A stretch of 38,362 nucleotides of DNA from a virus. This document shows positions 33,585 to 38,362 of the stretch, in pieces. Below the pieces are notes generated by a model. It was not told the DNA's origin. It made no database searches and worked only from the letters and a program-made list of their open reading frames with translations. Position 1 is the first letter of the stretch. Each line of letters opens with the position of its first letter. The stretch spans positions 1 to 38,362 of IMG/VR virus record IMGVR_UViG_3300042905_003398; one strand, given 5' to 3'. Made by a program: the position numbers and the translations under genes.

Positions 33585-34915
33585 CAGACCCCCATTCCAT
33601 TGCGCGAAAGTTCGTATTTACAACTATACGATCCCGCAAGACTGTGTTTAATGCTTGTAATCATGTATTGACCACTGAGATTTTTGTCTTGTTTGTCATC
33701 CAGTGCAGTAACATCGCTCTGTGGTTTGAACACACCAAGATCAATAATGTCTCCCACTCGCCGCCTGCTGTCTCCAAACACCTGTATGACTAGTTTCTGT
33801 GTAAGAAATGAGTTCATGTGGTATTTGCGCTTTTGATACAGCGACTCTACTTGGTGGTTGTCTAAAATAGAATTTGCCCCATCGTATACCGTATAGGGAG
33901 TTGACGGAAGGTAGAAATACGAAGTCCCCCGAGACAACACACGCGCTTCTTCGGGATCGTTTGCCCTGAAATACGGCTCGTTTCCAAGTTTACGCGTGGA
34001 ATCAAACACATCGCTTTCATAGAACTCGTGTTCCCTATGTTCCTTACGCACCAAATCGTGAACCGTGAGGTGTGAAGAAACTATTCCGTTCATTATGTTT
34101 GAAGCGGCATCAAACCGAGACAACTCTTCAAGTTTCTGAACCTTGTGGTATCTGCTAGGCAGCACACTCTGAAAGCCCAAGTTTTCCTTCTGTCCTTCGA
34201 TCACAGGCATATTGCCTTGTGTGTATTCATAACGAATCATGTTTGACGATCCGTCCTCTATGATCTTGGACAGACTCTTGAAACGATGCCCGTCTATGGA
34301 TTCGTAAAACAGATACGGGCTGTATTCAAGTCCAGTCTTTGAATATGCCTTTCCACAAAGCCAGTCTATTGCACGAAACGGAGTGTAACTGGCAGGCAAC
34401 ACAAAAGAGTAGTTGTCTGCTGTGTTCTCTATGTCAAGTTTGTCTTTCCAAACCGAATCAGGGAAGTGCTTGTATAGTATGCTTTTAACCATTTCAGATA
34501 CTGATCCGCTCAATGCGTATCCGCATATCTGTGAGAAGTTGAAATACCCACCTTCGCTCATCAGGTGCAGCACATACTGCTGTGTCTTTCCTGACTCGCT
34601 TATTCGCTGACTGTCTAGTTTATAAACACGAAATGCAAGTTTCACCGGTTCCATGCTGTTAATATCTGAACGAAACTCAATCTCCACCTTTTCTTGCCCT
34701 GTAATTGGAAGCCGCTCGGGAAAATTCATCGCGTCTTCAATGTGCAGTTTGGCAGAAATGTATGGAGAGAATATATCTTCATAAATTTCAATATAGCGAT
34801 ACAGATTGTTCAATTCTATCTCGCTGCCGTTTACAAGAGAATACAACACAAAGCGTTCTAGTTTGTAGTCGCCTGCCTTCAGTGCTTCATTACCGTGTCC
34901 AACAGAATCAGCCAT
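33584..34915 (-). CDS. Baseplate hub protein, gp27-like
   Basis: This 443-residue protein sits where T4 has gp27, directly before gp5. Its N-terminus is hub-like: FVLYSLVNGSEIELNNLYRY (21-40) and EDIFSPYISAKLHIEDAM (46-63) then LPITGQEKVEIEF. This is the 'EdIf.p...g.i.i.Da....lPI.G.E...i.f' pattern of tail hub proteins. The C-terminus (RRRVGDIIDLGVF, then YMITSIKHSLAGSYSCKYEL) is a typical hub end. It is less similar to T4 gp27 than the other proteins are to their T4 counterparts, so a gp27 symbol is not given. Position, length and fold-type segments support a trimeric hub on which gp5 stands. Confidence 0.82.
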   Translation of the reverse strand: MADSVGHGNEALKAGDYKLERFVLYSLVNGSEIELNNLYRYIEIYEDIFSPYISAKLHIEDAMNFPERLPITGQEKVEIEFRSDINSMEPVKLAFRVYKLDSQRISESGKTQQYVLHLMSEGGYFNFSQICGYALSGSVSEMVKSILYKHFPDSVWKDKLDIENTADNYSFVLPASYTPFRAIDWLCGKAYSKTGLEYSPYLFYESIDGHRFKSLSKIIEDGSSNMIRYEYTQGNMPVIEGQKENLGFQSVLPSRYHKVQKLEELSRFDAASNIMNGIVSSHLTVHDLVRKEHREHEFYESDVFDSTRKLGNEPYFRANDPEEARVLSRGTSYFYLPSTPYTVYDGANSILDNHQVESLYQKRKYHMNSFLTQKLVIQVFGDSRRRVGDIIDLGVFKPQSDVTALDDKQDKNLSGQYMITSIKHSLAGSYSCKYELSRNGMGV

Positions 34916-34916
34916 G

Positions 34917-35822
34917 TTACACCCTCAACAAGGATTCAAGTTCTTGAACTGCTTCGCGCTTGAAACGAGGGTGAAGAATCTTGATTGTTCGTTTCTTCTC
35001 GTTTTCGTTCATCTCATACAGATAGTTACTGACAGCATAAGTGTTCACTTGACTACCAGATATGCCCATATAGCGACCAATATAGGTTTCCCACATAGAT
35101 ACCACACCGGTACCGACATAACCAATTCCCTGTGTGTTAGACGGATATTCGTCTTGTGTAGCACCCACAACACCACCAACAACAGAATAACTTGATGTCT
35201 GCTGGCTCAGGGGATCAAGCGTAACTGCTTCGTTTGCACTGTTGTCTGTGGTTGGACGAGTAGACTCAAAATGATGCACGGACGAAAACGATTGATCTAT
35301 TCTGTGAATCTTTACGCTGTATGCGGTTCCTCCCGAAACAGTCACGGTAGCAGCCCCTGCTACAAATCCCGAGCCTTCAACCAACAGTTTACAGAGATTT
35401 GGTTGATACTCCTTGATTCTAGATTGTGCTGTGTTCTGTGAAAGAGTTGAGCCAGCACCGATGGGAGAACGATACATGAAGTTGTCTGTTGGATCAGTGA
35501 AGAACACAGAGTATCCTGAGTGCTTCTTCTGAATGAATTCCTCCATAGCACTAGAAGATTTGTACCAGCCGTGATACGGATCAATCACATCGTTCGTCAG
35601 GAGAATGATCCAGTGAAAAGTTGGATCACCATAAACCTTTTCTGCAATCTGCTCCGGTCGTTCGCCGTCCTTGATGTCGTATTCTAAAAATGCAGAATCA
35701 CTGCTCTTCATGTCTTCACTAAGAGCAATTCTTCTTAACAGATTACGAGCAAACACAACACGAAACACAGCCCCGTCTTTGATGGGATACTTTACAAGAG
35801 GAAATTTTGAGAAGTATGACAT
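34917..35822 (-). CDS. gp53: Baseplate wedge protein (gp53), enlarged
   Basis: This wedge protein helps join wedges around the hub. GERPEQIAEKVYGDPTFHWI, followed by ILLTNDVIDPYHGWY (residues about 53-87), matches the T4 gp53 core (SPRPEELANAIYGNPQLYWV then LLMCNDNYDPYYGW). The C-terminus (MNENEKKRTIKILHPRFKRE, then a helix) matches T4 (ENEKLRQIKIIAKSDI). T4 gp53 is 196 residues; the extra length is a beta-rich insert at about 115-260 with GSGFVAGAATVTVSGG-type strands. The start overlaps the stop of the tube-cap gene by one base (TAATG). Confidence 0.92.
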   Translation of the reverse strand: MSYFSKFPLVKYPIKDGAVFRVVFARNLLRRIALSEDMKSSDSAFLEYDIKDGERPEQIAEKVYGDPTFHWIILLTNDVIDPYHGWYKSSSAMEEFIQKKHSGYSVFFTDPTDNFMYRSPIGAGSTLSQNTAQSRIKEYQPNLCKLLVEGSGFVAGAATVTVSGGTAYSVKIHRIDQSFSSVHHFESTRPTTDNSANEAVTLDPLSQQTSSYSVVGGVVGATQDEYPSNTQGIGYVGTGVVSMWETYIGRYMGISGSQVNTYAVSNYLYEMNENEKKRTIKILHPRFKREAVQELESLLRV

Positions 35823-37318
35823 TAGAAGCCCTTATCTACTGCTTCGCGTGTGAGCAGACCCATCTCGGTGAACTGCAACGAGAATGTTATGGCTGTAGGA
35901 GAGTTGTCAACAAAAGAACTCCAGACGGAGTTGGGAGCGTAGTCAACTGATATTGCTGTGAGCGCACACCGTCCAATCTTCGGAAGGTATTCGTTCTCGA
36001 CAAATCCCGACTGATTGGGATTGGGATCGGTTGACAAGAACCGCACTTCAAACTCCGCAGGAACTCGGAGAACCACCTGAACCTTCTGTTCTGGTTCTGC
36101 TGACTGATCGTCGGTTGCGGGGTGAGAGTGATATCGGAAAGTCTCTATGATGTCCCGTATTTGATCCGCTTCTTTCTTGGTCTTGGGATAAAACTCCCAA
36201 GAAAAATTGAAGTTTCGGAATTCCTTTTGCTTGAACAGTTTTTCAAGACGAGGATTGATTACTTTTCCGCGAGCCAGCGCACCAGCGCCACCTGCACCAA
36301 CAGCACCTGCTGCTTTTTCAAGACCCACATTTGCGGCTTGTCCAATGGTTTCAACGGGACGACCGAGAAAATCAAACGCACCACCAGCAATTGCTTGACC
36401 CGGATCTTCATACATGAAAGTGTCTTCGTTGTTTATTTTTGTGCAAAAAGGCAGATACAAAGACACCATCTGATCGTATACGGCTTGATTCTGAAATGCT
36501 TTGGCTACAGCCACGCCGCCAGCGGCAGCAGCACCACCAACAGCAGCACCACCGATTGCACCAACCGCAGCACCTTTCTTTCCGCCCATCAGCAACCCAA
36601 GCAAACCACCAACCACTCCGCCAGATACCGCTCCTGTAATTGCTGCTTGTCCTGTGCTTGTGGACTGCACAGTCTCATTCAACCGATTAAGAATAAGTAA
36701 ACGCTCTTGGTCATCTAGACCAACCTTGCCCACGCCGTCACTCAATTCCGACTCAATGCTAGACAAACGAGCCTGATACGAAGTAATAGTCTGCTCAAGC
36801 AGTTCCTTTGCCCTGCCAGGATTTGTCTGTAGCAGGGTGGCAAGATTGTCGTTGCTCGCTGGATCTACAATCTTCATTACATCTGGATCATTTGCCAATT
36901 CTTTCAGAGCAGCAATTTCTTCTTGCGATACCCCTCTTTGCTCCACTATTTCTTTGGTAAGATTTCCATTCTCAATATATTTCGCAAGAGTTTCCAAATC
37001 TCCAATCTTGCGTTTTGTTTCTTCTTTTGCTTTGGTTGCAGTCTCTTTCAAGTCTTTCTGCTCCCAACGCCAGAACACCTTAAACTGCATGACATGGGGA
37101 ACCTCACCCGTTCCAATCTCAACAGGATATTTCAAAATAGACGGGCGGGTGCGGGAGCCGCGCTGAACCTTTGGGGTTCCCTCAAGTGCCCGTGTAACAC
37201 TGTCTTCAATTTTGCTATTGAAGAATTCTTCGGACAGTTTGGTGGTTCTGTTGGTAGCCACAATGGGTCTGCCAGCAGAATTTACTAGTGGTGGATTGAA
37301 GTTTGGTATTGCTGACAT
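35822..37318 (-). CDS. Tail-tube cap / baseplate tail-tube initiator (gp48/gp54-like)
   Basis: This protein sits at the baseplate-tube interface and starts tube assembly. The assignment rests on the C-terminal region: FNFSWEFYPKTKKEADQIRD and IIETFRYHSHP at about 370-400, then NEYLPKIGRCALTAISVDYA and PTAITFSLQFTEMGLLTRE at the end. This is the usual gp48/gp54-type tube-protein ending. Residues about 85-220 form a helical, coiled-coil-like insert and 222-275 a glycine-zipper stretch (GGVVGGLLGLLMGG, AAVGAIGGAAVGGAAAAGG), neither typical of T4 gp48 (364) or gp54 (320). It is the first gene of the minus-strand block, preceded by GAGGAAA and a TATAAATA element. I cannot tell whether it is gp48 or gp54. 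Confidence 0.82.
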   Translation of the reverse strand: MSAIPNFNPPLVNSAGRPIVATNRTTKLSEEFFNSKIEDSVTRALEGTPKVQRGSRTRPSILKYPVEIGTGEVPHVMQFKVFWRWEQKDLKETATKAKEETKRKIGDLETLAKYIENGNLTKEIVEQRGVSQEEIAALKELANDPDVMKIVDPASNDNLATLLQTNPGRAKELLEQTITSYQARLSSIESELSDGVGKVGLDDQERLLILNRLNETVQSTSTGQAAITGAVSGGVVGGLLGLLMGGKKGAAVGAIGGAAVGGAAAAGGVAVAKAFQNQAVYDQMVSLYLPFCTKINNEDTFMYEDPGQAIAGGAFDFLGRPVETIGQAANVGLEKAAGAVGAGGAGALARGKVINPRLEKLFKQKEFRNFNFSWEFYPKTKKEADQIRDIIETFRYHSHPATDDQSAEPEQKVQVVLRVPAEFEVRFLSTDPNPNQSGFVENEYLPKIGRCALTAISVDYAPNSVWSSFVDNSPTAITFSLQFTEMGLLTREAVDKGF

Positions 37319-37341
37319 GAATTTCCTCGGTGGGCGCTACA

Positions 37342-37349
37342 TATTTATA
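37342..37349 (-). promoter_or_regulatory. T4-type late promoter element TATAAATA
   Basis: The minus strand reads TATAAATA exactly, the T4 late promoter consensus recognised by the gp55 sigma factor. Its downstream edge is 24 bases from the gp48/gp54-like start, giving a short leader that contains the GAGGAAA ribosome site (37322-37328). It is the only perfect copy I found near a gene start and probably drives the long minus-strand structural block. Confidence 0.75.
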
Positions 37350-37789
37350 TGGCATACAGAGGCTTTTTCCGTCCCCAAAACCCCTCCAAATACATCGGCA
37401 ACCCCACACAGATCATGTATCGGAGTATGTGGGAGCGAAAGTTTATGAAATACTGCGATCAGAGTGCCAATGTGCTGCGTTGGGCTTCTGAAGAAGTAGT
37501 TATTCCGTATATCAGTCCATTAGACAAAAAGCCCCACAGATATTTTGTAGATTTCCTCATAGAGATACGGACACCTGAAGGGGTAAAGACTTGGCTTATT
37601 GAGATAAAGCCAAAGAAGCAGTGTCAAGAACCCACGCGCCGTAAGCGAGTCACACGGGGATACATCACCGAAGTAAAAACTTGGATCACAAACAAGGCTA
37701 AATGGGAAGCAGCAAAGCAGGTTTCGGAGTCTCGTGGGTGGGAATTCAAGATACTCACAGAAGACGACCTGTTCAGGAAAAAGGCATGA
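37349..37789 (+). CDS. gp4: Head completion protein (gp4), TnsA/PD-(D/E)xK nuclease-like
   Basis: This head-completion protein acts after packaging, before the tail joins. The 146 residues begin MAYRGFFRPQNPSKYIGNP, then IMYRSMWERKFMKYCD and SEEVVIPYISPLDKKPHRYF, the strongly conserved start of T4-like gp4. A nuclease-like core is visible: E29 in the SMWERK segment, D68 in HRYFVDF, and E85/K87 in LIEIKPKK, the PD-(D/E)xK layout of TnsA-type nucleases. The C-terminus (VKTWITNKAKWEAAKQ, WEFKILTEDDLF) also fits. It is on the plus strand, divergent from the tail block with a 30-base gap. No clear ribosome site is visible upstream, and its ATG overlaps the minus-strand late promoter. The next gene overlaps its stop by four bases. 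Confidence 0.93.
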   Translation: MAYRGFFRPQNPSKYIGNPTQIMYRSMWERKFMKYCDQSANVLRWASEEVVIPYISPLDKKPHRYFVDFLIEIRTPEGVKTWLIEIKPKKQCQEPTRRKRVTRGYITEVKTWITNKAKWEAAKQVSESRGWEFKILTEDDLFRKKA

Positions 37790-38362
37790 CCGAAGACGAA
37801 CTGAAATCAGACTTGCAGGCACTTCTCGAAGAAACCACCTCCATTCTGGGTGGAACCGATCAAACCTATATTCAGTTTCTGCAACTGCTGAATCGGGCGC
37901 AAAAGTTCTCCATGCCAAGCAGACTGTTTCAGGGGCAGATGGTGTTTTTCAAATACACGCCAATGAGCGAATCTTTCATTTCAAGAAATACATACTACGA
38001 CCAGTATCCGCTGGTTCTGGTCACGGGTGTGTATCGGGGAGGCTTTGAAGGGGTAAACCTCCATTTTGTTGATCCCGTGAAGAGAAAATTCTTGTTTGAC
38101 TCTATCATGCGCGGACTGCCAACACTGAAAGCCAACGAAACATGGAGAACGCGCTTGATGGTGGATTACGACCGATTGGATGCACGCCGACAATTCAAAT
38201 ACTTTCGCCCGTGCTACCGCAGATACCTGTGGAAAGGCATGAAGCGCAGACCAGTGGTGGTTCCGTTTGAGTTGTGGGAAGACATGGTAATGGGCAACAC
38301 CGAACGAATGAAGAACGCAAGACCTGTTACGGTATATCGAGACACACACAAGCAGATTGTAA
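37786..38362 (+). CDS. Hypothetical conserved phage protein, 3' end beyond window
   Basis: This reading frame starts at an ATGA overlap with gp4 and is open to the window edge for 192 codons. The N-terminal helix (ELKSDLQALLEETTSIL) is followed by a core reading MVFFKYTPMSESF, YYDQYPLVLVTGVYRGGFEG, VNLHFVDPVKRKFLFD. The 'YD.YPLV......G..G.NLHF..P..R' pattern is common in conserved proteins of environmental T4-like phages, but I do not know its assigned function. In T4, gp2 (DNA end protector) is next to gp4 but on its other side, so a head-completion link is only a guess. Confidence 0.85.
   Translation, partial: MTEDELKSDLQALLEETTSILGGTDQTYIQFLQLLNRAQKFSMPSRLFQGQMVFFKYTPMSESFISRNTYYDQYPLVLVTGVYRGGFEGVNLHFVDPVKRKFLFDSIMRGLPTLKANETWRTRLMVDYDRLDARRQFKYFRPCYRRYLWKGMKRRPVVVPFELWEDMVMGNTERMKNARPVTVYRDTHKQIV

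Noticed and set aside
1-38362. CRISPR arrays, tRNA genes, insertion sequences, rho-independent terminators
   Set aside because: None seen: gaps are too short and no regularly spaced direct repeats or GC hairpin followed by a T run was found between genes.

Overview
The window is part of the structural gene region of a large, contractile-tailed, T4-superfamily phage. Assignments rest on sequence resemblance to T4 proteins recalled from memory (no search was run). Recognised are both terminase subunits (gp16, gp17), the neck and tail-completion proteins (gp13, gp14, gp15), the baseplate wedge proteins (gp53, gp25, gp6, gp7, gp8), the hub/spike set (a gp27-like protein, gp5, a PAAR tip), a gp48/gp54-like tail-tube cap and the head-completion nuclease gp4. 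The DUF4815-like giant protein, a gp5 without a lysozyme domain, and enlarged gp7, gp8 and gp53 resemble cyanophage-like or other environmental T4-like phages more than coliphage T4. No host-diagnostic gene (photosynthesis, tRNA, metabolic) lies in the window, so the host cannot be named.

Layout. From 37318 down to 1 every gene is on the minus strand; only gp4 and a partial gene at the right edge are on the plus strand. In transcription order (right to left): (1) 37318-28281, the tube cap, gp53, hub, gp5, a small 79-aa protein, PAAR, a 271-aa protein, a membrane protein with a possible GAF-like domain, gp25 and gp6, mostly joined by 1-8 base stop/start overlaps; (2) 28278-20942, an enlarged gp7 carrying lectin-like modules, a 178-aa protein that looks like the missing end of one of those lectin domains, and an enlarged gp8; (3) 20932-4411, a receptor-binding or fibre cassette with a 1645-aa DUF4815-like protein, a 61-aa coiled-coil protein, a 988-aa fibre protein, a 790-aa fibre with a tail-collar and an S74 self-cleaving chaperone domain, a 367-aa protein, a 1010-aa putative beta-helix protein and a 616-aa LamG protein; (4) 4407-1, a 115-aa unknown, then gp13, gp14, gp15, gp16 and gp17 (cut by the window edge). 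The cassette sits where T4 has gp9-gp12 and fibritin (wac), none of which I recognise.

How the genes work together: the hub/spike and wedge proteins build the baseplate; the tube cap starts tail assembly; the fibre cassette supplies adhesins; gp13/14/15 complete the neck and tail; gp16/17 package DNA into the head; gp4 finishes the head. A perfect T4-type late promoter element (TATAAATA) faces the minus-strand block in the 30-base divergent gap at 37319-37348, and a one-mismatch copy precedes the 1010-aa gene. Coding is nearly continuous: no gap exceeds about 40 bases, and I see no tRNA, rRNA, CRISPR, insertion sequence or convincing terminator.
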